Shown one piece after another: positions 51,576-60,821 of a stretch of 64,000 bases of DNA (positions are counted from its first letter, which is position 1; every line of letters starts with the position of its first letter). Source of the DNA: PALSA-1006 sp964571195 (lineage in GTDB: Bacteria > Pseudomonadota > Gammaproteobacteria > Burkholderiales > Gallionellaceae). Below the pieces are notes generated by a model. That model made no database searches. It was not told the origin of the DNA and saw only the letters and a list, made by a program, of their open reading frames with translations. Made by a program: the position numbers and the translations under genes. The stretch spans positions 114,678 through 178,677 of the forward strand of contig CAZNAD010000004.1 in NCBI GenBank assembly GCA_964571195.1. Reading direction: 5' to 3'.

Positions 51576-52640
51576 ATGAGTGAATTACAGATCGGCTTGT
51601 TGACCATCGGTATCGTGGTGGTGGTCGGGGTATACGGTTACGGGTTCTGGCAGCAAAGGTCGTATCGGAATCGCTATGGTGCGACTTTCGGCGGACAGCG
51701 CGAGGATGCCTTGTATCAGGCTGCGCCCGCTGCCGAAGTGGCCGGAGTGCTGATCGAGGAAGAGGTCGCGGTACTGGAATACAACGAGACCCATCGTGCG
51801 GTGGCGGATGACGAGATATACCATCTGCTCGATGCGGCCACGGACTACGTGGTCGAGATCATGCCCGGCAATCCGCAGAGCAGCGACTTACTGGCACCGT
51901 TGTGGGCGCAACGCTTCGATTTCGGCAAGAACGTCAATGCCTGCGGCCTGAATGTGACGACAGGGCATTGGGAGCGTCTCATCCCGGAAAGTCATCCCTC
52001 ATACAGCGAATTCAAGATCGGCTTGCAACTGGCGGACCGTTCCGGTGCGGTGAGCGAAGTGCGTCTGACCGAATTCCACGATATTTTGCGGGAGGTCGCC
52101 AATCAGATTCAGGCGGAGATCGTGCTTCCATCTTTGCCTGAGACCCTGCAACGCGCAAATGAATTGGACGAGTTTTGCGCCGGAGTCGACCAGATGATCG
52201 GACTCAACATTCTGGCGGGCAGCGACCGTCTTCTGTTCGGCAGCGAGATCGCCAAAGTGGCCGAGCGTCACGGCTTGTTGTTGCAGGCCGATGGCACTTT
52301 CCATCTGCTGGGTACCCACGGACGGACTTTGTTCACGCTGGGCAGCATGGATGGCGCTTTGTTCCAGCATCACACGCTGACTCAGACCCGTGTACAGGGG
52401 CTGACCCTGTTGCTGGATGTGCCGCGCGTGGAACAGTCGGCGCAACGCTTCGATGAGATGGCAGCGCTGGCACGTGAATTGGCCAAAGAGCTGCGTGCAG
52501 CGCTGGTCGACGATCATCGGGTGGCGCTGGGTGATGTGGCTATCGCCCACATCCGCGAACAGGTCGCCGTCCTTGAACAGCGGATGCTGGAAGGTAAGAT
52601 CGTTCCTGGCAGCGCACAAGCACTCAGATTGTTCGCCTGA
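51576..52640 (+). CDS. zipA: Cell division protein ZipA-like
   Basis: The product has 354 residues. A single N-terminal membrane helix (about 7-25, IGLLTIGIVVVVGVYGYGFW) is followed by a linker, which lacks the long proline/glutamine-rich form of E. coli ZipA. The C-terminal ZipA FtsZ-binding domain follows (about 200-340, LNILAGSDRLLFGSEIAKVAERHGL, GLTLLLDVPRVEQ). It would tether FtsZ to the membrane. Location directly before ligA, overlapping by one base, is typical and supports the call. Confidence 0.87.
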   Translation: MSELQIGLLTIGIVVVVGVYGYGFWQQRSYRNRYGATFGGQREDALYQAAPAAEVAGVLIEEEVAVLEYNETHRAVADDEIYHLLDAATDYVVEIMPGNPQSSDLLAPLWAQRFDFGKNVNACGLNVTTGHWERLIPESHPSYSEFKIGLQLADRSGAVSEVRLTEFHDILREVANQIQAEIVLPSLPETLQRANELDEFCAGVDQMIGLNILAGSDRLLFGSEIAKVAERHGLLLQADGTFHLLGTHGRTLFTLGSMDGALFQHHTLTQTRVQGLTLLLDVPRVEQSAQRFDEMAALARELAKELRAALVDDHRVALGDVAIAHIREQVAVLEQRMLEGKIVPGSAQALRLFA

Positions 52641-54670
52641 TGCCGGGCCGGGAAGTGATACACCGCGCAAAGCAGCTGCGCGATGAAATCAAGTTGCACG
52701 AGCACCGCTATTACGTACTGGATGCGCCGAGTATCCCCGATGCGGAATTCGACAAGCTGTTCCGCGAGCTGCAAGCCCTTGAAGCACAATACCCCGAACT
52801 ACAGACGCCCGATTCACCCACCCAGCGTGTGGCTGGCCGGGTGCTGGAAGGCTTTGCGCCGGTGAAACATGCCGTGCCCATGCTCTCCATCCGCACCGAG
52901 ACTGACACCGAAGCCAGCGGAGCCTTTAACTTCGATACACGTGTAAGAAATGCGCTGGGCCGGGAAGGTGAGATCGAATATGCCTGCGAGCTCAAATTCG
53001 ACGGCCTCGCTATCAACTTGCGTTACGAGCGCGGTGTACTGGTGCAGGCCGCCACACGCGGTGATGGCGAGATCGGAGAGGATGTGACGCAGAACATCCG
53101 CACGATTCATTGCATCCCGCTTCATCTCAATGGTTGTAATGCCGAGATGCTGGAAGTGCGCGGCGAGGTGTACATGTCGCGCAAGGATTTTAACCGTTAC
53201 AACGAAAAGCAGCGTGAACTGGGCCTGCCCTCGCTGGTCAATCCGCGCAACGGTGCAGCAGGCAGCATCCGCCAGCTTGATCCGGCGCTGGCCGCAAAGC
53301 GTCCGCTGTCGTTCTTCGCCTATGGTTTGGGGGGAGTGCAGGGCTGGTCTTTGCCCGCCACGCATAGCGCCATCCTCGATGCCTTGCAGTCTTTTGGCCT
53401 GCCGGTGTGTACAGACCGCACCGTCGTGCGCGGCGCGCAGGAACTCGCGGAGTTCCACCAGCGCATTGCCGCAAAGCGCGATGCCTTGCCATTCGATATC
53501 GACGGCGTGGTGTACAAGGTCAACAGCCTCGCGCTGCAACAGGAACTGGGCTTCGTCTCGCGCGAACCGCGCTGGGCGGTGGCGCACAAATATCCGGCAG
53601 AAGAGCAACTCACCGTGCTGCGCGATATCGAGATCCAGGTCGGCCGCACCGGCAAGCTCACCCCGGTGGCCAAGCTGGAGCCGGTGTTCGTCGGCGGCAC
53701 CACGGTCAGCAATGCCACGCTGCATAACGAAGGCGAGATCCGCCGCAAGGATGTGCATATCGGCGATACCGTCATCGTGCGCCGCGCGGGCGATGTGATC
53801 CCGGAAGTTGTAGGCGTGCTGGCGGAGAAACGGCCGGCGGATGCGCGCGCCTTCGTGATGCCGACGACCTGCCCGGTGTGCGGCAGCCATGTGGTGCGCG
53901 AGGAAGGCGAAGCCGATGCGCGCTGCACCGGTGGTCTGTTCTGCGCCGCGCAGCGCAAGCAGGCCATCCTGCATTTCGCCGGACGCCGCGCGATGGATGT
54001 CGAGGGTCTGGGTGACAAGCTGGTCGATCAACTGGTGGACGAGAACATCATCCGTTCGCTGCCCGACCTGTACCGTCTGGATGTGGCGACGTTGGCGGCG
54101 TTGGAGCGCATGGCCGAGAAGAGTGCGCAGAACATCGTGGCTGCGCTGGAGAAGAGCAAGCAGGCCCAGCTCAATCGTTTCCTGTTCGCGCTGGGCATCC
54201 GCCATGTCGGCGAGAGCACGGCCAAGGATTTGGCGCGCCATTTCGGCAAGCTGGACGCCATCATCCAGGCGACGACAGAGCAATTGCTGCAAGTGCCTGA
54301 TGTCGGCCCGGTGGTGGCGCAGAGCATCGTCGATTTCTTCGCCGAAGAGCACAATCGCGAGGTGGTGCAGCAGTTGCGCGAGCTGGGAGTGCATTGGCAA
54401 GAGCATGAAGGCGTCAGCGATCAGGTCTTGCCTTTATCCGGCAAGACCTTTGTTTTGACCGGGACACTCGCCACAATGAGTCGCGATGAGGCAAAATCGC
54501 GTCTGGAAGCGCTGGGTGCCAAAGTGGCCGGTTCGGTGTCGAAAAAAACCGACTGTGTGGTGGCCGGAACCGAGGCGGGCAGCAAGCTGGACAAGGCGCT
54601 GGAGTTGAATGTGCCGGTATGGGATGAGGCCGCGTTGCTCGAACAATTGGCAGTGTACGAACAGCCATGA
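52640..54670 (+). CDS. ligA: NAD-dependent DNA ligase
   Basis: The product has 676 residues. It seals nicks in replication and repair using NAD. The N-terminal Ia domain (HEHRYYVLDAPSIPDAEFD), adenylated Lys119 in CELKFDG, OB fold, zinc finger (CPVCGSHVVREEGEADARCTG), helix-hairpin-helix region and a C-terminal BRCT domain (GKTFVLTGTLATMSRDEAK) are all present. The start ATG uses the last base of the zipA stop. Confidence 0.97.
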   Translation: MPGREVIHRAKQLRDEIKLHEHRYYVLDAPSIPDAEFDKLFRELQALEAQYPELQTPDSPTQRVAGRVLEGFAPVKHAVPMLSIRTETDTEASGAFNFDTRVRNALGREGEIEYACELKFDGLAINLRYERGVLVQAATRGDGEIGEDVTQNIRTIHCIPLHLNGCNAEMLEVRGEVYMSRKDFNRYNEKQRELGLPSLVNPRNGAAGSIRQLDPALAAKRPLSFFAYGLGGVQGWSLPATHSAILDALQSFGLPVCTDRTVVRGAQELAEFHQRIAAKRDALPFDIDGVVYKVNSLALQQELGFVSREPRWAVAHKYPAEEQLTVLRDIEIQVGRTGKLTPVAKLEPVFVGGTTVSNATLHNEGEIRRKDVHIGDTVIVRRAGDVIPEVVGVLAEKRPADARAFVMPTTCPVCGSHVVREEGEADARCTGGLFCAAQRKQAILHFAGRRAMDVEGLGDKLVDQLVDENIIRSLPDLYRLDVATLAALERMAEKSAQNIVAALEKSKQAQLNRFLFALGIRHVGESTAKDLARHFGKLDAIIQATTEQLLQVPDVGPVVAQSIVDFFAEEHNREVVQQLRELGVHWQEHEGVSDQVLPLSGKTFVLTGTLATMSRDEAKSRLEALGAKVAGSVSKKTDCVVAGTEAGSKLDKALELNVPVWDEAALLEQLAVYEQP

Positions 54671-54701
54671 AATGTAGTGCCACGGACAGGGAATGTTCTA
54701 A

Positions 54702-55568
54702 ATGAAGAAGATAACGAAAGCCGTTTTCCCCGTTGCAGGCATGGGTAGCCGATTCCTTCCTGCCACCAAGGCAACAGCCAAAGAGATGTTGCCTATCGTG
54801 GATAAGCCGCTCATCCAGTATGCGGTGGAAGAAGCGGTGGCTGCGGGTATCACCGACATGGTGTTCATCACCGGGCGCAACAAACGCGCCATCGAAGACC
54901 ATTTCGACAAAGCCTATGAATTGGAAGCGATGCTGGAAGCGCAGGGCAAGCTTGAACTGCTGCATACGGTGCAATCGGTCGTGCCCAAACATGTGAACTG
55001 TATTTATATCCGTCAGGCTGAGCCGCTGGGATTGGGACATGCCGTGTTGTGCGCCCAGCCTATCGTGCAGGACGAGCCGTTTGCATTGATACTGGCTGAC
55101 GACCTGATCGACGGAAAAATGCCCGTGATGAAGCAGATGGCTGAGATATTCGCTCGGCATACGTGTTCTATCCTCGGGGTGCAAGAGGTGCCGCGCGCCA
55201 ATACCGGCCAATACGGTATCGTCAGCAGCGCGGGCTTTGAGAGAGATATCGAACGGGTCCACGGCATCGTGGAGAAACCCTGCCCTGAAGTTGCCCCTTC
55301 GACGCTGGCGGTGGTGGGACGCTACATCCTGACACCGCGCATCTTCCATCATCTGGAGAATGTGAAGCCGGGTGCGGGCGGGGAGATCCAGCTTACCGAC
55401 GGTATCGCTGCGTTAATGGCGGAAGAACAATTGCTGGCTTATCGCTTCAACGGTATCCGCTACGATTGTGGTTCCAAGCTCGGCTATTTGCAGGCTCAGG
55501 TCGCGTTCGGTCTCAAGCATGAAGAATTACGTGCGGGATTCGCCGAATATCTGAAAACGGTGGTTTGA
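54702..55568 (+). CDS. galU: UTP-glucose-1-phosphate uridylyltransferase
   Basis: The product has 288 residues. It makes UDP-glucose from UTP and glucose 1-phosphate for polysaccharide and LPS synthesis. The nucleotide loop AGMGSRFLPATKATAKEML and the metal-site VDKP/ADDLIDGK regions are present, as is the EKP block (GIVEKPCPEVAPS). It overlaps the next gene by one base. The glycosyltransferase and deacetylase genes further right may use UDP-sugars from this pathway. Confidence 0.95.
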   Translation: MKKITKAVFPVAGMGSRFLPATKATAKEMLPIVDKPLIQYAVEEAVAAGITDMVFITGRNKRAIEDHFDKAYELEAMLEAQGKLELLHTVQSVVPKHVNCIYIRQAEPLGLGHAVLCAQPIVQDEPFALILADDLIDGKMPVMKQMAEIFARHTCSILGVQEVPRANTGQYGIVSSAGFERDIERVHGIVEKPCPEVAPSTLAVVGRYILTPRIFHHLENVKPGAGGEIQLTDGIAALMAEEQLLAYRFNGIRYDCGSKLGYLQAQVAFGLKHEELRAGFAEYLKTVV

Positions 55569-56122
55569 TGCTGACTAACGATGATGCCCGTGCGGTACTG
55601 CAAGATGCGGAACTGATCTGCCCGGCAGACGAGGTGCAGGCGGCGGTGCATCGGGTCGCCCGCGAGATCAATACCGTGTTCGCAGACCAGCATCCGCTGG
55701 TGTTGTCGGTGATGGGTGGGGCGGTGGTATTCACCGGACAGTTGCTGCCGCTGCTGGATTTTCCGTTGGAATTCGATTATCTGCATGTCTCGCGTTACGG
55801 TAGCGAACAGCAGGGCGGAGCTTTACACTGGCGGGTCGCGCCGCGCGAGAATGTCAAAGACAAAGTCGTGCTGGTGCTTGACGATATTCTGGACGAGGGC
55901 GAGACGCTGCATGCGATCAGACAGCGCGTGATGGCGTTGGGGGCAAGCAAATTTTATTGTGCGGTGTTCGCCGAAAAAACGAATGGTAAAGCCAAACCCA
56001 TCCGAGCCGATTTCGTCGGTATGGAGCTGCCAAACCGCTTTGTATTCGGTTATGGGATGGACATATATGGGGCGTGGCGCAATCTGCCCGCGATCTATGC
56101 AGTGAGGGAGTTGCAGGACTGA
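55568..56122 (+). CDS. Hypoxanthine/guanine phosphoribosyltransferase-like protein
   Basis: The product has 184 residues from ATG 55568, which uses the last base of the galU stop. The type I phosphoribosyltransferase fold is shown by VVLVLDDILDEGETLHAI (the PRPP loop, DDILDEG variant) and LEFDYLHVSRYG, with KPIRADFVGMELPNRFVFGYG near the end. It would convert hypoxanthine or guanine to IMP or GMP in the cytoplasm. Its neighbour encodes methylthioinosine phosphorylase, whose product hypoxanthine is a substrate for this enzyme, supporting a linked salvage route. Confidence 0.87.
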   Translation: MLTNDDARAVLQDAELICPADEVQAAVHRVAREINTVFADQHPLVLSVMGGAVVFTGQLLPLLDFPLEFDYLHVSRYGSEQQGGALHWRVAPRENVKDKVVLVLDDILDEGETLHAIRQRVMALGASKFYCAVFAEKTNGKAKPIRADFVGMELPNRFVFGYGMDIYGAWRNLPAIYAVRELQD

Positions 56123-56185
56123 GGATTGGTGCAGCCTCGTTCTTGGCTGAATCCCAATTTCTGAATCCTACTAAAGGAGCTTTGA

Positions 56186-56932
56186 ATGCTAGCGATCATC
56201 GGCGGTACCGGTCTGGACCAGCTTGGCAACCTCAAGATCACCCATAGGCAGGTGATACGCACACCTTATGGCGAACCGTCCGGCGCGCTCACCTTTGGAA
56301 CGATCAACCAGCACGAGGTGATGTTCCTCGCGCGCCACGGTTACGGGCATACCATCCCGCCGCACGAGGTGAATTACCGTGCCAACCTTTGGGCTTTGTA
56401 CGAGCAAGGTGCCAAGCGTGTCATTGCAGTCGCCTCGGTAGGCGGTATCCGTTCCGATCTCGTGCCGGGGACGCTGGTCGTTCCCGACCAGATAATCGAC
56501 TACACCCATGGCCGTCCTTTCACCTATTTTGATGGGCGCGAGCGCTTGGTCACCCATATCGACTTCACTGAGCCTTACACTCCGGCATTGCGCCGTCAGA
56601 TTCTGGCGGCAGCCGGATTGGCCAAAGAGCATTGTGTGGATGGCGGCGTCTATGCGGCCACTCAGGGGCCGCGTCTGGAGACGGCGGCGGAGATCAACCG
56701 TTTGGAAAGAGACGGCGCGGACATGGTCGGCATGACCGGCATGCCGGAAGCCTCTTTAGCCAGAGAGCTGGGTCTAAGCTACGCCACCATTGCGGTGGTG
56801 GTGAACCATGCGGCAGGGCGCGGCAATAGCCGCAACCGGGTCGATCTGGGGACGATCAGCACCATCGCTGAGCCAGCCATGGCCAGAGTGAGGAGCATTC
56901 TAGGTCTGGTGGTGGAATCCGATGGCGACTAG
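56186..56932 (+). CDS. mtnP: S-methyl-5'-thioinosine phosphorylase
   Basis: The product has 248 residues of the MTAP/PNP family; AAGGAG precedes the ATG. It splits the thiopurine nucleoside with phosphate. The blocks IIGGTGLDQ, ARHGYGHTIPPHEVNYRANLWAL, GVYAATQGPRLETAAEI and GMTGMPEASLARELGLSY are present. The TGMPEA segment resembles methylthioinosine-specific enzymes of the Pseudomonas type rather than MTA phosphorylases, giving hypoxanthine rather than adenine; that specificity is inferred. It overlaps def by 11 bases. Confidence 0.87.
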   Translation: MLAIIGGTGLDQLGNLKITHRQVIRTPYGEPSGALTFGTINQHEVMFLARHGYGHTIPPHEVNYRANLWALYEQGAKRVIAVASVGGIRSDLVPGTLVVPDQIIDYTHGRPFTYFDGRERLVTHIDFTEPYTPALRRQILAAAGLAKEHCVDGGVYAATQGPRLETAAEINRLERDGADMVGMTGMPEASLARELGLSYATIAVVVNHAAGRGNSRNRVDLGTISTIAEPAMARVRSILGLVVESDGD

Positions 56933-57455
56933 GGCGATATTGCGCATGGGTGATGCTTTGCTGCTGCGCCGTGCGGAAGAGATAACGCAGTTCGATACGC
57001 CCGGGTTGCGCAGTTTGTTGGACGATATGCGCGACACCATGCTTGCTATGGACGGGGTGGGACTGGCGGCTCCGCAGATCGGGGTGAATCTGCGGGTGGT
57101 CATCTTCGAGGTGAGTTCCAATCCGCGTTATCCCGATGCAGAGACCGTACCGCAGACTGTGCTCATCAATCCTGTCCTTACGCCGCTTTCGGATGCGATG
57201 GAAGAGGGCTGGGAAGGTTGCCTCAGTATTCCCGGTATGCGCGGTTCGGTGCCACGTTACACGCATCTGCGTTACCGGGGCTACGATGAACGCGGCACAC
57301 AAATTGATCGTACGGTGACGGGTTTTCATGCGCGTGTGGTGCAGCACGAATGCGACCATCTCGACGGCGTCCTGTACCCGATGCGCATCCGCGACCTGCG
57401 CAAATTCGGTTTCAACGAGGCATTGTTTCCCGAAACAACCATGCAGGACGAATAA
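56922..57455 (+). CDS. def: Peptide deformylase
   Basis: The product has 177 residues. It removes the formyl group from new proteins and uses an iron or zinc centre. The three family motifs GVGLAAPQIG, EGCLS and QHECDHLDG are intact. Its start lies inside the end of the phosphorylase gene and its stop overlaps the channel gene start. There is no fmt gene beside it, so this may be a second, stand-alone deformylase. Confidence 0.95.
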   Translation: MATRAILRMGDALLLRRAEEITQFDTPGLRSLLDDMRDTMLAMDGVGLAAPQIGVNLRVVIFEVSSNPRYPDAETVPQTVLINPVLTPLSDAMEEGWEGCLSIPGMRGSVPRYTHLRYRGYDERGTQIDRTVTGFHARVVQHECDHLDGVLYPMRIRDLRKFGFNEALFPETTMQDE

Positions 57456-58489
57456 TGCGAGGCAGCGAGGATAACGAGTCCAAGGTAATCCGCAATCTGG
57501 TGATTGCATTCGTTGCGTTGTTGCTGGTCTTGCTCATCGGTACGATCGGATACCGTATTCTGGGCGGCAGCGCGTATTCCTGGCTGGACTGTTTTTACAT
57601 GACTTTCATTACGATCGCCTCCATCGGATATGGCGAGATTGTCGATGTGAGCGGGTACGAGTACGGCAGGTTATTTACCGTATTCATAGCGATTGCGGGG
57701 ATCGGAGTGTTGGGCTACGTGCTCTCGACACTTACGGCGTTCACACTGGAAAGAGATATCAATGAATCATGGCGGAGAAAGAGGATGCGGCAAAAAATAG
57801 CGCAACTAAAAGGACATTACATCGTTTGCGGCGTCGGTTTGATTGGCAGTAATGTGGCGCACGAATTGATATCCACCGGACGTACCTGTGTCATCTTGGA
57901 TTCCAATATGGATACCATACAGCGCTACTTGGACTCCCACCCGGGGCAGTTATATCTGAACGGCGATGCGACGGATAACGATGTGTTATTGGCTGCCGGG
58001 GTGATGCAAGCGCGCGGTGTGTTTGCGGTGGCGCATGACGACAGCATGAATCTGGTCATCAGCCTTAGTGCGAAACAGTTGAATCCCGGCTTGCGCGTGG
58101 TGGCGCGCTGTCATGACGTGAAAAACGCCGAAAAAACGCGCCGCGCCGGAGCGGACGAGATCGTCTCCCCCGACTTTACCGGTGGTCTGCGCATTGTTTC
58201 TGCGATGGTTCGTCCGAATGTGGTGTCTTTCCTGGACGACATGCTCAAATCTGAATCCGGTGTGCGCATGGAGGAAATCCAAATACCGGACGAGTTATCC
58301 GGCAAGCCGCTGACCGTGCTGTATCCCGGTAATAAAGATTGTCTGGTGCTGGCGGTACGCAGCAATATTGACGGCTGGTTGTTCAATCCGCCTGCGAGCC
58401 ACATCGTGCAGGGCGGCGATGTGTTGATGGTGATGACCAGCCCGGAAGGGCGGCACAGGCTTGAGCAGTTGATGCAGGGGGCGGCTTAA
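57455..58489 (+). CDS. Potassium channel with RCK (TrkA-N/TrkA-C) domains
   Basis: The product has 344 residues from ATG 57455, sharing its first base with the def stop. Two membrane segments (about 11-32 and 70-92) flank a pore loop with filter residues S56-IGYGE-61, a variant of the usual TVGYGD. The cytoplasmic RCK domain follows (HYIVCGVGLIGSNVAHEL, about 115-245), and then a TrkA-C domain to the end. It should form a tetrameric K+ channel gated by ligand binding to the RCK ring. Its 3' end overlaps the convergent glycosyltransferase gene by four bases. Confidence 0.88.
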   Translation: MRGSEDNESKVIRNLVIAFVALLLVLLIGTIGYRILGGSAYSWLDCFYMTFITIASIGYGEIVDVSGYEYGRLFTVFIAIAGIGVLGYVLSTLTAFTLERDINESWRRKRMRQKIAQLKGHYIVCGVGLIGSNVAHELISTGRTCVILDSNMDTIQRYLDSHPGQLYLNGDATDNDVLLAAGVMQARGVFAVAHDDSMNLVISLSAKQLNPGLRVVARCHDVKNAEKTRRAGADEIVSPDFTGGLRIVSAMVRPNVVSFLDDMLKSESGVRMEEIQIPDELSGKPLTVLYPGNKDCLVLAVRSNIDGWLFNPPASHIVQGGDVLMVMTSPEGRHRLEQLMQGAA

Positions 58490-59568
58490 TTTGCCTCTTC
58501 AAGCAATCTCGTAAACTCTTTGACGATAGCCGTCGTACTGAATGTTCGCTCTACCCAATTGCGCCCTTTGTTTTGCATCTGCTGGCGCAATTGATGATCT
58601 CCGGCCAATTTTAAGATCGCATCCCGCCAGGACGCAACATCGCCGGGTGGAAGCAACAGTCCGGTAATGTTGGCTTCCAGCGTTTCCGGCAGGCCGCCGT
58701 TGTTGCTGCACAACACTGGCACCCCCGATGCCTGCGCCTCGATGGATACGCGCCCGAACGCTTCGTTGCCTATGGTCGGCACGGCGAGCAAATCTATTGC
58801 GGCGAAATAGGGGCGCACGTCTTTGGTCCAGGTGTGCCAGATGTGGCGTTGCGCAAATCCCCCGTTCTGGATTTTCGCTTTGAGGTCTTGCACCGCCAGC
58901 CCGTCACCGACCCAGATTGCCTTGATTTTAGGGTTGATCGCCATCGCCTGATTGAGCGCATCACACAGCGGCAGCATGCCTTTGTCCGGGTGCATCGCGC
59001 CGATAAAACCGACCACGATGTCGTCGTCGGCAAAACCGAATTGCGCGCGGCTGTTTAGGCGCAACTGCGCATCTGGCTTGAAGTAGTCCAGGTCGAGCGG
59101 GTTGTAGAGTATCTGCGTGCGTGTGCCATCAACGCCTCGGGCGATGAAATTCCTGCGCATATATTCCGAGATGACGATGAAGCGGTGCGCCAGACGCGGG
59201 ATGAAATGGTGGGTGAGGAAGCGCAGCGGATAGTCCATGTGTTTGAACAGCGCCAGCTTCACCCCGCGCAGGCGCGCGATGATTGCCAGCGGCCAATATT
59301 CCTTGCTGAAACTGCCGACCATCCAGTCCGGTCCAAAATCGCTGATCGCCCGCCACACCGCAGTGATGCCGCGCGGGTCGAACGCATTGCGGAACACGCC
59401 GCTGTAGAGCTTTACCCCGCTGCCCAGCAAAGCATTGTGGATCGGTGTATCCGGGCGAACAACGGCGGCTACTTCATGGCCTGCCGCAAGCATGGCTTTG
59501 GATAGGGTAATGAAATGACTCTCGGTTCCACCGCCGCCGTAATGGGTGCCCACGAACAACAATTTCAT
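58486..59568 (-). CDS. Family 4 glycosyltransferase
   Basis: The product has 360 residues with a GT-B fold. The N-terminus (LLFVGTHYGGGGTESHFITLSKAM) has the glycine-rich loop, and the C-terminal half has the nucleotide-sugar motif NEAFGRVSIEAQASGVPVLCSNNGGLPE (the E-x7-E signature). It transfers a sugar from a nucleotide donor to a lipid or saccharide acceptor, probably for surface polysaccharide or LPS; neither donor nor acceptor can be named. It overlaps the upstream deacetylase gene by four bases, so they form a two-gene operon. Confidence 0.88.
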   Translation of the reverse strand: MKLLFVGTHYGGGGTESHFITLSKAMLAAGHEVAAVVRPDTPIHNALLGSGVKLYSGVFRNAFDPRGITAVWRAISDFGPDWMVGSFSKEYWPLAIIARLRGVKLALFKHMDYPLRFLTHHFIPRLAHRFIVISEYMRRNFIARGVDGTRTQILYNPLDLDYFKPDAQLRLNSRAQFGFADDDIVVGFIGAMHPDKGMLPLCDALNQAMAINPKIKAIWVGDGLAVQDLKAKIQNGGFAQRHIWHTWTKDVRPYFAAIDLLAVPTIGNEAFGRVSIEAQASGVPVLCSNNGGLPETLEANITGLLLPPGDVASWRDAILKLAGDHQLRQQMQNKGRNWVERTFSTTAIVKEFTRLLEEAN

Positions 59569-60284
59569 CCGCGTTTATCCTCGTAATTACCCAATAACTT
59601 GAACAGGAACAGATGCGGCCAAGTGCTACCACTGACCAGCACACGGCGCAGCAACATGGCATCATCGCCGACCCGCGCGCGTCCGCGCTGCACCGTCGTG
59701 GCGGCATCGTATCCCGCCTGTCGTGTGGCCGCAGCCACGCGCTCATTCACATCGCCGTAGGGATAACAGAACTGGGTGACAGGCTGGCCAATCAAGGCCT
59801 CCAGATCGGCCTTGCTACCCGCGATTTCGCTCTGCAATTCGGCATCGCTACAGCCTGTCAGGCGCGGATGCGTGCGCGAATGTGCGCCGACCTCCATGCC
59901 TGCCGCGTGCCAAGCGCGTATCTGCTCATCGTTCATCAGTGGCTTGCGCACATTTAGAGAGGCCGCATCCCATTCGTTGTATTGCCCGGTGCGCTGGCTG
60001 ATGAAATAACACGTCGCGCTGAAACCGTGGGTGTGGAGTATCGGCAGGGCATGCCTCAATGTGTCCACATAACCGTCGTCAAAAGTGATGACAGCGACCC
60101 GGCCCCGTTTTTCGCCGCGCAGATAAGGCATCGCGGCGGACATAGACAAGCCCTTGTAGCCGAGCAGACGCAACAAAAACATCTGCCGCGCAAAAGCCCC
60201 GGTACGCACATAGAGATTGCGCAACCGCGCGCCTTGCGGCGGGGTGTCGATGTTGTGGTACATCAGGATCGGGATGATGGACAT
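59565..60284 (-). CDS. Polysaccharide deacetylase (NodB family)
   Basis: The product has about 239 residues from ATG 60284; an in-frame TTG at 60311 would add nine. The NodB homology domain has the catalytic pair in VAVITFDDGYVDT and the metal-binding histidines in GAHSRTHPRL, followed by VTQFCYPYGD. It would remove acetyl groups from amino-sugar polymers or precursors; carbohydrate esterase 4 enzymes act on peptidoglycan or exopolysaccharides. It is followed by the glycosyltransferase gene. No signal peptide is seen, so a cytoplasmic precursor is possible. Confidence 0.87.
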   Translation of the reverse strand: MSIIPILMYHNIDTPPQGARLRNLYVRTGAFARQMFLLRLLGYKGLSMSAAMPYLRGEKRGRVAVITFDDGYVDTLRHALPILHTHGFSATCYFISQRTGQYNEWDAASLNVRKPLMNDEQIRAWHAAGMEVGAHSRTHPRLTGCSDAELQSEIAGSKADLEALIGQPVTQFCYPYGDVNERVAAATRQAGYDAATTVQRGRARVGDDAMLLRRVLVSGSTWPHLFLFKLLGNYEDKRG

Positions 60285-60480
60285 GGGCTTATCGTGTGAC
60301 TTGTCGTGCAAAAATGATTGTTTGGGGGGTAATTGCCCTAGTCTGTATTGCGCACCCCGGCTAAAGCTTCGGCGCTGCTATTTATTCATGCCGCCAATTA
60401 TAGTGCAGCACAGCCATGAAGATAGATAGATTACGCCATGGACGGTCTGAAATAGCGGGTGATCTGGATTTATGGCTGGC

Positions 60481-60509
60481 TTGTTGAGGCTAACCTATTG
60501 GGTTATATT
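60481..60509 (+). promoter_or_regulatory. mqsRA promoter with MqsA-type operator
   Basis: TTGTTG (60481-60486) and TATATT (60504-60509) are spaced by 17 bases. Between them, overlapping the -10 box, is TAACC-TATTG-GGTTA (60491-60505), an inverted repeat that fits the AACCT-N3-AGGTT operator of E. coli MqsA with one mismatch. MqsA binding there would block polymerase, giving autorepression. Confidence 0.7.
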
Positions 60510-60514
60510 GTGCT

Positions 60515-60820
60515 ATGGAGAAAAAGCGTCCCCATTACTCACTGGAGGTGATCCGGCAGATTGTTTTAGTACGCCGGGTCAATGCCTTCACGGCGACAGC
60601 CTTGGTAGGAGCTGCACAACTTGGTTTGTCGCCGGACGAAGCGGTGGAGACTGTATTGGAGATGAAGCCCGGCGCGTTCTACAAGAGTATGACCACCCAT
60701 GCCGACCATACGATCTGGCAAGATGTTTACCACGTCGCCCTCAAGTCCAGACGGGTGGCGTATGTCAAAGTGACACTGCGCGAGAATGGGATCGTCGTGA
60801 TCCAGTTCAAGGAGAAATGA
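60515..60820 (+). CDS. mqsR: mRNA interferase toxin MqsR
   Basis: The product has 101 residues, close to E. coli MqsR (98). The central block FYKSMTTHADHTIWQDVYHV and the C-terminal VIQFKEK are strongly conserved. MqsR is a ribosome-independent RNase that cuts mRNA at GC-containing sites under stress. The toxin precedes the antitoxin, as in E. coli, and the two genes are separated by one base. The promoter with its MqsA-type operator is immediately upstream. Confidence 0.95.
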   Translation: MEKKRPHYSLEVIRQIVLVRRVNAFTATALVGAAQLGLSPDEAVETVLEMKPGAFYKSMTTHADHTIWQDVYHVALKSRRVAYVKVTLRENGIVVIQFKEK

Positions 60821-60821
60821 A

